From contig NC_080422.1 of assembly GCF_029873635.1 (NCBI RefSeq), forward strand, positions 2,584,001 through 2,648,000: a stretch of 64,000 bases of DNA. Direction: 5' to 3'. A model generated the notes under the pieces. That model was not told the DNA's origin, ran no database searches, and saw only the letters and a program-made list of their open reading frames with translations. Source of the DNA: Malania oleifera. Its lineage: Eukaryota > Streptophyta > Magnoliopsida > Santalales > Ximeniaceae. The position numbers and the translations under genes are program-made. Below are positions 33,801 to 45,800 of this stretch, piece after piece; positions within the stretch are counted from its first letter, which is position 1, and each line of letters starts with the position of its first letter.

Positions 33801-36800
33801 GAAATTGTTCTATGGATTCAATCTTGAATTAATTATCCGTTGTATTTGTGATTGTGTAATTGCTGAATCCAAAAAGGGTTAAGAAAAAATTTATTAAAGA
33901 GGGTATAAAGAAATTTTTAATCCCAATTCACCCCCATCTTGGGAGTACACTTTCCTTTTCAAAGACCACCACTGGGCTCCACACTTTGACATTTCATTTA
34001 AAGCAGATGGATGTGGATCCAGCCAAAGTGTGGACAAAATGGCAGCTCCTGAATGGATTGAGACCACCACCATGCTTGCTGTTGGTAGTTAGGGCTGCAA
34101 ACGTACCAAACCGCTCAAGAGTGGCTCAAGAGCTCGGCTGGATAAGAGATCACTTTCATTATATAAATAAGCAATTCCCAAGCCCAGTTTTGTGGCTCTG
34201 TTAGGATTCCCAAATCAATTGGGATTTCTAATTAATGTCTTATGATTCCCAAATCAACAAAGATTCTATTTGATGTTAGGATTATTTAATGCTTGTTAAG
34301 ATTCCCAAGTCAATTAGGATTCGAGGGGATATAGTACATTCCTAATAAGAATAAGTGTCTCTACCCTGTATATATGTGTAACCACTACGATTGACCACGG
34401 ACTATGACCGCTGCAATTTCCTTTGCGTGGTTAGAAGAAGAGAAGTTGGGAGAAGAACGACATCACTCCAGCAAGACCATTAGAAAGCAGCATGTTAGCA
34501 GCACTATCACCACCCCCCCCCCCCCCCCCCCCCCCCCCCCGCTTCTCACAATCCTCCTCCCAAATGACTAACTCAAGAGGAACTTAAAGAGCGAACGACA
34601 AAAGGTTTGTATTGACATTGTGATGAAAAGTGGCATAGAAGGTACTGTTGCAAAAAAGGACGACTCTTGATGATTGAACCAGTAGAGGAGCCAGAAGAGG
34701 TTGAGGATGACCACCCTTATTCAAATAAGGAAGGTGTGGAAATCATAACACATTAATTAGAAATCCCATTTGATTTGGGAATCCTAACAGGCTCATTTTA
34801 ATGAACTAGTTGAATTTGAACAGAAATGGGCTCGGCTTGTTTTGGCTCGTCAGTGGCTCAATTATAGGCTCGGTTTAGGCTTGTTTGATAGGCTTCAATT
34901 AGACTCATTTATGAGCTAGTTTATAAAGGTCAAAATGGGATTAATAGGATATAATGGGCTTAAAAGTAGGGACTATTTGGATGTCGCTAATTTAGTTCAA
35001 ATTCCGTAAACTAAATTTAATGATAGGGACAATGCCCAAGGCCGATAGGCTAGCTTATTGAAGGGGAAAAAAAAAACTCCAAGGCAGGATTAGTAAGAGC
35101 TCTTTTTTCACTTTTTTTGTCTAACAAAACTCTAAGACCCTCCCATCTCTCATAGTGAAAGGCTCTAAAAGAACCAAATCACTTGTGAGCATCTCGGTAG
35201 CTTGGCTTGATAAGGGCTTGTGAGCTAGTTCATTTGCATGACAAACAAGACTGAGCAAGTATATTAGATCCATATCTAATCTTGGCTTAAGCTCCAGCTC
35301 AGTTATAAAATTTAATAAACAAGGTTGAGCATGGCAAAGCTCTGCTCAAGTCGGCTCATTTTTCAAGCCTATTAGTAGTTCAGGACTACCCAAAATCTTC
35401 CCCTAAACAAAGGCTCTAACTTGGAAGGAAATTTCGGTCTCCAAATAGAATTCAACACAACTTCAGCTTTAGCTAATCCCATTCCAACCAAACTCCACAA
35501 ACCCTATATACGAGCAACTTAAGGTTACCTCTGCAAACATATCTAAACAATTCAACTACAAGGTCATATCCTTCATTTATCATTCGCAATCATGCCCTTT
35601 CTTGGTATCTCAACCCAGTTTCTTTTGGCAAAGTATGTGTTTTATTTGAAAATGTCACCCGACTTATCAACACTAAGTTTCGATTCCATTAAAATCTCAT
35701 ACCAAACAAAGTTGCTTAAAGAACCAAACCAACCCAACCCAACCCAAATTTGGTTCAAGTTACTCAAACCTCAAAATGCAATCTACATGCTGACAATATG
35801 GAAATGTGGAAAAAAAAATTTATCCGAGAGACCAAGAATACAAAATATTTTTTTAAAAAATCACAAAACTATTATCGTAAACACTTAAAGGCAGCTAACA
35901 AAAGCTAACAACATCACATTATAAGATACTATAATAATTAAAAGTGGTAAGTGGTTTAACAGCTGGAACGATTTCCCACCATCTAGCTCAGTTTAGCATG
36001 AAAAACAATAGTCATTGTTGCTAACAGCCAACCAACAGGCACAGGTGTCCAGCCTCCTCATAACTGATGAACAATTAATTAGGAGGAACTTTCAATCAGT
36101 AGAATAAAATTTGATGCAAAAAACTCACTGTTCTAGGACCTAAATTAATAAATTCGATTATTAATCATAAGGAGTCCAAAGGTCAGCTTTTCCAATGCTG
36201 GCTACAATTCTCCAGGCCAGGCAAGCCGTGGCCATTCACGAGGCAACATATCAAGAAATATACTCTCACAGAGCTTTGTGTTATCCAAGAAGTAAAGCAA
36301 ATACTGTTGATTGCATATATAAGACTCAAAATATACTTTCACAGAGCTTTGTGTTATCCAAGAAGTAAAGCAAAGATTGTTGATTGCATAAGTTTCTCGG
36401 CAAAGAGAGATACTGGAAATTAAACAATTTAGCCTCCACCAGTCATGGCTTATGTCAAAGATAATTCATCAGTTGAATTCTTAAAAATATGAGCGATGTC
36501 ATTTAGCAGCTGCAAGTTGGTTTGGTGCGACCTGAGAACTGAAACAATGCAGCCCCTTTGGATTGGTTTAGCTCTTGATTTTTCAGAGAAGCAGAGAACA
36601 AACCTTGATTAGTTCATTCTTACAACTTGTTTCTATAGTAAATCTATTACATTTGTTGATGGTTATCTTAGTCATTTAGCATTGCTAGTGTGTGAGACTG
36701 TGAATGCTATGTTAACAAGTGAGAGTTAGCAAGGTTATTATGGTCATTGGAATGTGCTTTTACATACATTATAAATAGAGGGAGAAACCCATGATTGTGA

Positions 36801-39800
36801 TTAGGTCTTCCATTTTACTCAATTATTCAACTTAGTATCAGAGCATGATACTAAGACCTAAACCCTAATTGTCAGAGCCACCATCAAAACCAAAGCCTAA
36901 AACTCACAATCCGCACCATGTCTACCACCATAGAAGAATTTCCAGCAACCCTATAACCCTAAAAAAAACAGCCAGCAGTTGACAGAAGTCAGAGCAGTAG
37001 CTGGAAAATTCTTGGGTGACACTGCCAGTTCAGGAACCCAAAATCCACTACAGATTTTGCAAAAACAAGACCATAGTCACCCACATATACTGCCAATATT
37101 CCCCCCACTTGAATCCCATCTGCAGAAGCTTCCCCTCGTGTCCTCACACACCCATTGAAGGCTGCCAGGGCCGACCCTATGCACCAGCGCATGAAGCCAA
37201 TTTCAGGCATCTTTCTGGCTTGAATTCTTCCAGCAGCTCTATAAACATATTATTGAAGTTTTTCATGATGTTTTTTGTCCAAAGATCTCACCTTTTTTAG
37301 TTGCTCATTTATGACATCCAAGGAATGATTGTTTGATGCTTCTCAAAGCTATTTGTTAATGTTTATTGAGTTTAATTGGACCTGAAACAGAAGTATATGC
37401 TGTGTTTTTTACTTGTGCATGGTCGGCTTGCAGTTTACATCGGTCATCAAAGGTTGTGTACATCGAGTTGGTGAATTTAAAAAACATGTTGCCTGCTGTG
37501 TATTTTTTATTTGCTGCCCTATCAAGTTGTATGTGTGTTGGGATGGAGTTTCCAAATCCCAAAAGTTTGTCTCCTTCTTCAATTACTTGTTTGCATGAAC
37601 AACGTACTATAGTTGTCTCAGAGGAGGAGTATTCAAGGTTCCTACAGTATCAAGCATCCCAACAAGCATATCATCACATTGCATCTTTTGCTCAAAAAAG
37701 TAACCATACTGTCTGTATGTCATCCGGTATCTCTCCCACTAGTCCCTAGGTTATCAACTCTGCTGGTACTAACCGTATGACAGGTGTCACCAACTTCTTT
37801 TCTACTTCCCAATATTCTACAAATCTACCTCGAGTTACCCTTGCTAAAGGGTCCACTACTACTGTTAAGGGAATACGTATAGTAACTCCTACTCCCTCCC
37901 TCTCTCTTTCTTCTGTTCTCTACATTTCTAAATCCTCCTTTAATCTCATGTCTGTTAGTAAAATTATAAAGTCAAGTGACATGCTCTATAACCTTCTTTC
38001 CTAATTTTGTTCTTATTCAAGATCTGAAGATGAGGAAGAAAATTGACACAAGACATAAGGCTGGTGGACTTTACTACTTTGAGTTGCACTCTTCTCCTAT
38101 TGCATGTAGTGCCGCTGCCACACCACATCAAATCCATTGTTGCCTTGGTTATACATCATTGAACAAGTTAAAACAGTTGGTTTCTACTTTGAGTTCCATG
38201 TCTAACCCCGAATGTGAGTCTTGTCAATTAGGAAAGCATCATCGTGTTCCTTGGCCTCCCAAGTCAATAAAAGATTCGTTAGCCCTTTTATGTTAGTCCA
38301 TTCTGATGTTTGGGGTCCTAGTCGTGTCATGTCAAGGTTGGGGTTTCGATACTTTGTTACTTTTGTCGGTGACTACTCCAGAATGACTTGGTTGTATTTA
38401 ATGAAAGATCATTCTGAGTTGTTTAACATCTTTTGTGCCTTATGTTCTCAAATAAGGACTCTGTTTGATATGCCAATCCGGGTACTTTGTAGTGATAATG
38501 CTAAGGAGTACTTTAGTACTCAATTCGTTACCTATAAGACAAACCTTGGCATGATCCATTAGTTATCTTATGCCCACAATCCACAACAAAATGGAGTTGC
38601 AAAGCGAAAAAAACGAACATATTCTTGAAGACACTCAAACCCTTTCACACCAAATGAATGTCCCCAAAATCTTTTTGGACTGATGTTGTGCTCATCGCTT
38701 GCTCTCTTATGGATAAAATGCAATCTACAGTCCTTGGTGGTAAAATCCCATATTCAATTATCCTCCCTAAGGCTCTTTTGCTCTCCCATCCTCCTTATAT
38801 GTTTGGTCGTGTCCTTCATTCATAATTTAAATCCAAGAAGAGATAAATTGGATCCTCATGCTGACAAATGTATTTTTCTGGGTTATTCCTATACTAAAAA
38901 AGGATATCGATGTTATAACCCCACTTTACATCGATTCTCTATCTCTACTGATGTCACCTTTTTTGATTCTACATTGTATTATTTCTGATTCCTTGAGTTT
39001 TGTTGACCTTTATGAGTCCCTTCCTCTACTAGCCTTCCTGATCCTAAGTTATTTCCTTCGTCTAGTCTTCCTACATTTTCATCCAACTTGAGTCCTTCTC
39101 AATGCTTGGATCGTCTCAATCTGCAAGTGTACACACAGGGACTCAAGAGAAGAGCCTCCTCCAGCTTCCACTTTTATGTCTCCAATTCCCTCGTCAAATG
39201 ATCCTCTTCCCCAAGTGGTTGATCCTCCTACTGTTGTTCGAAAAGGTAAACGCACTTGTACCCAACATCCAATCTCTAATTTTGTTTCTTATGATTTCCT
39301 GTCACCCTCATACTAATATTTTGTTAGTACCATGTCTTCTAGTGCTCTTCCCGAGTATACTTCTGAAGCTATGTCCCATTCTAGGTGCACGAACACAATG
39401 ATAGAAGAGATGCATGCTTTATAGGATAATGATACTTGAGAATTTGTACATCTTCCTCATGATAAGTCTGTGGTTGGTTTTCATTGCATGTACAATTTGA
39501 AAGTCAATCCAGATGGTTCCTTGGCTCAATTGAAGGCCTGCCCTGTTGTTAAAGGATATACTCAAGGCCAGGCAAACCATAGCCATTCACAAGGCACCAT
39601 ATCACAAATATACTTTCACAAGGCTTTTTGTAATCCAAGAAGTAAAGCAAACACTACTTATTGCATTTATAAGACTCAAGACACAACTGTTGTTCACTTG
39701 AATGCAACTCAATTTCGCTTGCTTGAGAATGTCTTAGAAGTTTCTCAGCAAAGAGAGAGACTAGAAATGAAACAATTTAGCCCAACCAATCATGGCTTAT

Positions 39801-42800
39801 GTCAAAGATATTTCATCAGTTGAATCCTTAAAAATATAAGCGACGTCATTTAGCAGCTCCAAGTTGGTTTGGTGCAACCTGAGAACTGAAACAATGCAAA
39901 GCCTTTGGATTGGTTTAGCTCTTGATCTTTCAGAGAAGTAGAGAACAAACCTCGATTAGTTCATTCTTACACTTCGTGTCTATAGTAAATCTATTACATT
40001 TGTTGATGGTTATCTTAGCCATTTAGCATTGTTAGCATGTGAGTGTTATGTTAACAAGTGAGACTTAGTAAGGGTATTATGGTCATTGAAATGTACTTCG
40101 ACATATATTATAAATAGAGGGAGAGACCCATCATTGTGAATAGGTCTTCCATTTTACTCAATTATTCAACTTGGTATTAAAGCATGATACTGAGACCTAA
40201 ACCCTAATTGTCACAGCCACCATCAAAACCAAAGCCTAAAACCCGAAATCCACTGCATGTCTACCACCATAGAAGAATTTCCAGCAACACTATAACCATA
40301 AAAGAAACAGCCAGCAGCTGCCAGAATCAAAGCAGTCACTGGAAAATTTTGGGGCGACATTGCCAGTACAGGAACTCAAAATCCACTATAGATTTTGCGA
40401 AAACAACATCCATCACCCACAGATACTGCCGACCTGCCCCCCACTTAAATCCCCTGCAGAAGCTTCCCCATGTGTCCTCACACACCCATTGAAGGCTAGC
40501 AGGGCCAACCCTATGCACCAGCGCGTTAAGCCAATTTCAGGCATGTTTCTGGCCTGAATTCTTCCAGCAGCTCTATAAACATATTATTGAAGTTTTTCGT
40601 GATGTTTTTAGTCCAAATATCTCACCTTTTTTAGTTGCTAATTTATGACATCCGAGGAATGATTGTTTGATGCTTCTCAAAGCTGTTTTTTAATGTTTAT
40701 GGAGTTTATTGGACCTCAAACAGTGGTATATGCTGTGTTTTTTACTTGTACGTGGTGGTCTTGTGGTTTGCGTCGGTTATCAAAGGTTGTGTAGGTTGGG
40801 ATCGAGTGGGTGAATTCGAAAAACATGTTGCCCGCTGTGCATTTTTTATTTGCGGCTCTATCAAGGATGCATATGTGTTGGGATGGAGTTCCCAAATCCC
40901 AAAAGTTTGTCTCCCTCTTCAGTTACTTGTTTGCATGAACAACGTACTATAGTTGTCTCAGAGGAGGAGCATTCAAGGTTCCCGCAGTATCAGGCATCCC
41001 AACAAGCATATCATCACATTGCATTTTTTGCTCCAAAAAGTAACCATACTGTCTATAGGTCATCCAATATCTCTCCCACTAGTCTCTGGGTTATCGACTC
41101 TATTGGTACTAACCATATGACGAGTGTCACAAACTTCTTTTCTACTCCCCAATATCCTACAAATCTACTTCGAGTTATCCTTGCTGATAGGTCCACTATT
41201 TCTGTTAAGGGAATAGGTATAATAAATCCTACTCCCTCCCTCTCTTTATTTGGTTCTCTACATTCCTAAATCCCCTTCTAATCTCACATCTGTTAGTAAA
41301 ATTATAAAGTCACTAAATTGCTCTATAACCTTCTTTCCTGATTTTGTTCTTATTTAGTATCTGAAGATGAGGAAGACGATTGGCACCAGACGTAAGGCTG
41401 GTGAACTTTACTACTTTTAGTCGCTCTTTTCTCCTTTTGCATGTAGTGCCGCAGCTGCACCACATCAAATCCATTGTTCCCTTGGTCATCCATCATTGGA
41501 CAACTTAAAACAATTAGTTCATACTTTGAGTTCCATGTCTAACCTTGAATGTGAGTCTTACCAATTAGGAAAGCATCATAGTGCTCATTTGCCCCCCAAG
41601 TCAATAAAAGCGTCATTAACCCTTTTATGTTAGTTCATTCTAATGTTTAGGGTCTTAGTCGTGTCACGTCAAAGTTGGGGTTTCAAAACTTTGTTACTTT
41701 TGTCGATGACTACTCCAGAATGACTTGGTTGCATTTAACGAAAGATCGTTCTAAGTTGTTTAATATATTTTGTGTGTTCTGTTCTCAAATAAGGACTTAG
41801 TTTGATATGCTCTCAAATAAGGACTGGCATGATCCATCAGTCATCTTGTGCCCACACTCCACAACAGAATGGAGTTGCGGAGCGAAAAAATAGACATATT
41901 TTTTAAGTCACTTGAACCCTTTTGCATAAAATGAATGTCTTTGGAGTGATGTTGTGTTCATATCTTGCTCTTTTACGAATAAAATGACATCCTTTGTCCT
42001 TGGTGGTAAAATCCCATATTCAATATCTTTCCTAAGGCTCTTTCGTTCTCCCTTCCTCCTTGTATGTTTGGTTGTGTCCTTCATTCATCGGTTAAATCTA
42101 GGAAGAGATAAATTGGATTCTTGTGCTATCAAATGTATTTTTTTGGGTTATTCCTATACTCAAAAAGGATATCGATGTTATAGCCCCACTTTACATCGAT
42201 TCTTTGTCTCTACTGATGTCACCTTTTTTGAGTCTTCATTGTACTAATTCTGATTCCTTGAGTTCTATTGACTTTGATGAGTCCCTTCCTTTGCATAGCC
42301 TTCCTAATCCTAACTTATTTCCTTCATCTAGTCTTCCTACATCTTCATCCAGTTTGAGTCCTTCTCAATGCTTAGACTGTCCCTATCTACAAGTGTACAC
42401 ACGACAAGTCAGGAGGAGAGCCTCCTCCAGCCTCCACTTTTAGGCCTCCAATTCCCTCGTCAAATGATTGTCTTCCCCAAGTGGTCGATCCTCCTACAAC
42501 TATTCAAAAAGGTAAACACTCTTGTACCCAATATCCAATCTCAAATTTTGTTTCTTATGATTTCTTGTCACCCTCATACTACTATTTTGTTAGTTCCATG
42601 TCTCTATTGCTCCTCCCAAGTCTATCTAAAGTCTTGTCCCATTCTGGGTGGAGGTACACAATGATAGAAGAGATGCATCCTCTATAGGATAATGATACTT
42701 GGGTATTGGTACATCTTCCTCCTAATAAGTCTGTGGTTAGTTGTCGTTGCATATACACTTTGAAAGTCAATCCAAATGGTTCCCTGGCTCAATTGAAGTC

Positions 42801-45800
42801 TCCCTTGTAGCCAAACCTATCTCAGTACGTTTGTTAATTTCCTTAGCCACCACCTATCATTGGCCTCTACACCAATTAGACATGAAAAAATCTTTCCTAC
42901 ATGATGATCTTTAGAAGGAGGTCTATATGGAGCAACCACTTGGATTTGTTGCTCAGAGGGAGTCAGGCTTAGTGTGTTGGCTCAATAAGTCACTACATGG
43001 TTTAAAACAATCTTTAAGACATGGTTTGGTCACTTTAGTGCTACAGTGCTTTAGTTTGGCCTTCAACGGTGTGCAGTAGATCATTATGTATTTTATAGTC
43101 GTACTCCATATGGAAAGATTCTGCTTATTGTGTATGTGGATGATATTGTGATTACTAGTGATAATGACCAAGGTATTTAGAGCCTAAAGCATTTCCTGCA
43201 CACTAAGTTTCAAAAAAAGGATTTGGGATTATTGAAGTACTTCTTCAGTATAAAAGTATTGAGATCTCGTTCAGGAACCATCTTGTCATAAAGGAAGTAT
43301 GTTCTTGATCTCTTAGATGAGACTGGACTGTTAGGATCCAAACCCGTTGATACACCTACGGATCCTAATGGTAAGCTAGTGCCAAATATTAGTGATTTGT
43401 TTCCTAACCCAATACAATGTCAGAGACTTGTTGGAAAGCTAAATTATCTTATGGTCACTCAGTCGAATATATTTTTTGTAGCAAGTGTTGAGTCAGTTTC
43501 TTGATTCTTTCAGAACAAGTCACTGGGATGCAGTAATTCACATGTTGAGATATCTCAAAGATGCACCTGGGAGAGGTCTTTTATATCAAGATTGAGGTCA
43601 CACTCACATTCAAGGATATACTGATGCATATTAAGTCGGGTCACCTTCTGATAAAATATTCACATCTAGGTACTGTATCTTCGTTGGTGGAAATTTGGTT
43701 TCTTGGATGAGTAAGAAACATACTGTGGTGGCCAAGTCAAATGTTGAGTCAAAGTATAGGGTCATGGCTCACACTACATGTGAAATTTTTTGGTTGAAGA
43801 ACATGTTGCCATTCATATTGCCTCCAACCCAGTCTTCCATGAGCAAACAAAACATATTGAAGTTGATTGTCACTTTGTTCAGGAGAAACTTGTGCAGAAG
43901 CTCATTACCACCACTTATATGCGAAGTCAGATTTGCAGCTTGATGATTTATTTACTAAAGCCTTGAGGGATGCTCGTGTTAAATTCTTTGTAACAAGCTA
44001 GGAGCATATGATATATGATATATATGCTCCTAGCTTGTTACAAATGAATTTAACGTGATCCAACTTGAGAGGGAGTGTTGATGGTTATCTTAGTCATTTA
44101 GCATTGTTAGTGCGTGAGTGTTACGTTAACAAGTAAGAGTTAGTAAGGATATTATGGTCATTGGTATGTACTTTGACATATATTATGAACAGAGGGAGAG
44201 ACCTATCATTGTGATTTGGTATTCCAATTTACCCAACTATTCAACAACATTGCCGCAATGCTTTTCCTTTTTCAATTTTTCATAGTGACTTTTTAAAGAT
44301 GATTGCAACAATAATAAGCAAGTCTTAAGTCCCTCTAAGTGGCAGAACCGTTAGAAGGTACACAATCAATCAATAAAATGTGCAAATCAAGCAAATAGCC
44401 CTACAAGTATGCACATGTTCAAATCCACTTCTTTTATAGGTAAGATGACCAAAGTATCATAATTGTCTACAATTACACTTAAAAAAGCAATCAATCAATA
44501 AAAATATAACTTCTCTTTGGTTAGATTATCAAAAACATGTTGATATTTGGTAACCTATCATTACTTGCACATGGATAAAGAGTTTAAAACCAGTATACAT
44601 TATAAAAGGGTTTTTCGAAAAGAGGAAAAAAAACCTGGCTTTTATACCAAAGTATAGTTGCAGTAGCAGCCGTAACCATCAAACAGTCTTACACAATGGT
44701 ATAGTAGCAGCAGCAGTAGTAATCATTCAACAATTATGAAGCCATGCTTCTTTCTTATTTTAATACCAAGAAGTTCCCATACCAAAGTACGGTAGCAGTA
44801 TTAGTCATCTCCCAATTTTAACACCAAGAAGTTCCTGTTTAATGCAGTCATGCCTCTTGCTTATTTGAACACCAAGAAGTTCCTATACCAAAGTGGCAGT
44901 AGCAGTAGCAGTAGCAGTAGCAGTAGTAATCACTAATCATCAAACAACCTTAACACCAAGAAGGACTGACTTCATGTAGCCATAATTCTCTCTTCAGTTC
45001 CATTCGTCTCTACATACCGCTGCATCCACCACCATGCCACTGCCAGTATGCTGCTGCAACTAACACCTATCCCCCAAGCCACATCTGTGCTCAATCTCCC
45101 TCTATCCTGTTTTAAGGCTAAGAATGTGGTAAGGCTCTGGGCTCCAACGCACAAAACTCCGCCAGTGAGATCTTTTCCCTTGCTCAATTTTTTGATATGT
45201 GTGTGTGGTTTCTGGATATAGTTCTAAGTCGAGTGTTTGTCTGTTTTGAAGTAGACACAGGTTAGATAGAGTAGGAGTGAGTACCTAATTAGGTTTTTAG
45301 GTTTTTAGGTTCATAGTTCTCACACTTCTTATTATCATAAATAGTTTGCCTCAACCACGACTGATTTTTCAAACGATATCATACAACTTTTTTGCTGATA
45401 TCCAAAACAACTTTTGGATCGTTTTTGTTTTTTATAATTCCTAGAATAGTATTTTTTTTGTTTTTAAAATTAGGCATGTTTAACAACATTTTTTCCAAAA
45501 CAACCTGCTCATGTTCGGTTTTCAAGATAGACTATACACAGCCTATGTATTTCAGTCTCTATACAAATCACACTACACCCCAGACTTTTTATCCTTTTTT
45601 CACTCATTAGATGATTATACTCCACCTGTGTGCATCCATACACACAGCTGGTCTCAAGTCCGGATAAAGTAGGGTTGATACAATGATAAGAAGAAAAGTA
45701 AACACAATCTGCCTCCAAGAGACTAAATGGGTAAGGGAGAAAGCTAGAGAAATTGGAAAATCAAGATTTAAACTGTAGTAAATTGGAAAAGAAAAACATA

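Larger units (their letters stand above)
34088..35380. repeat. GGCTCG-rich dispersed repeat
   Basis: Text of the form gggctgcaaacgtaccaaaccgctcaagagtggctcaag, then many ggctcg or ggcttg words (34130-34160, 34790-34900, 35190-35370). This is like a common plant intergenic repeat, perhaps a hAT-type non-autonomous element. It is split by the 591-bp element. I could not define both ends. Confidence 0.35.
36219..42835 (+). repeat. 3.35-kb tandem duplication of copia plus its left flank
   Basis: Unit 1 (36219-39565) and unit 2 (39566 to about 42835) align with a constant offset of about 3347 bp. Each includes about 435 bp of flanking intron DNA, an LTR and the gag-to-integrase part. The junction at 39566 joins copia RT (KGYTQ) to the flank at a shared GGCCAGGCAA. 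So the left flank, with the ACATT target copy, is present twice. A 73-bp tandem repeat at 36258-36403 is seen only in unit 1. Confidence 0.85.
36654..44246 (+). mobile_element. Ty1-copia element in intron 6, internally duplicated
   Basis: Three short LTRs (36654-36832, 40001-40171, 44076-44246; 171-179 bp) start TGTTGATGG and end TTCAAC[T/A]. Target copies ACATT lie at 36649-36653 and 44247-44251. The primer site TTAGTATCAGAGC follows the first LTR. The order is protease, GAG-pre-integrase, integrase, RT, RNase H. It is antisense to the host gene. Duplication of a 3.35-kb part explains the middle LTR. All reading frames are broken. Confidence 0.88.

Noticed and set aside
32060..33961. ORFs at 33088-33321 and 33123-33305 as a possible gene
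   Set aside because: They lie inside the solo LTR, are in opposite strands over the same bases and carry no domain.
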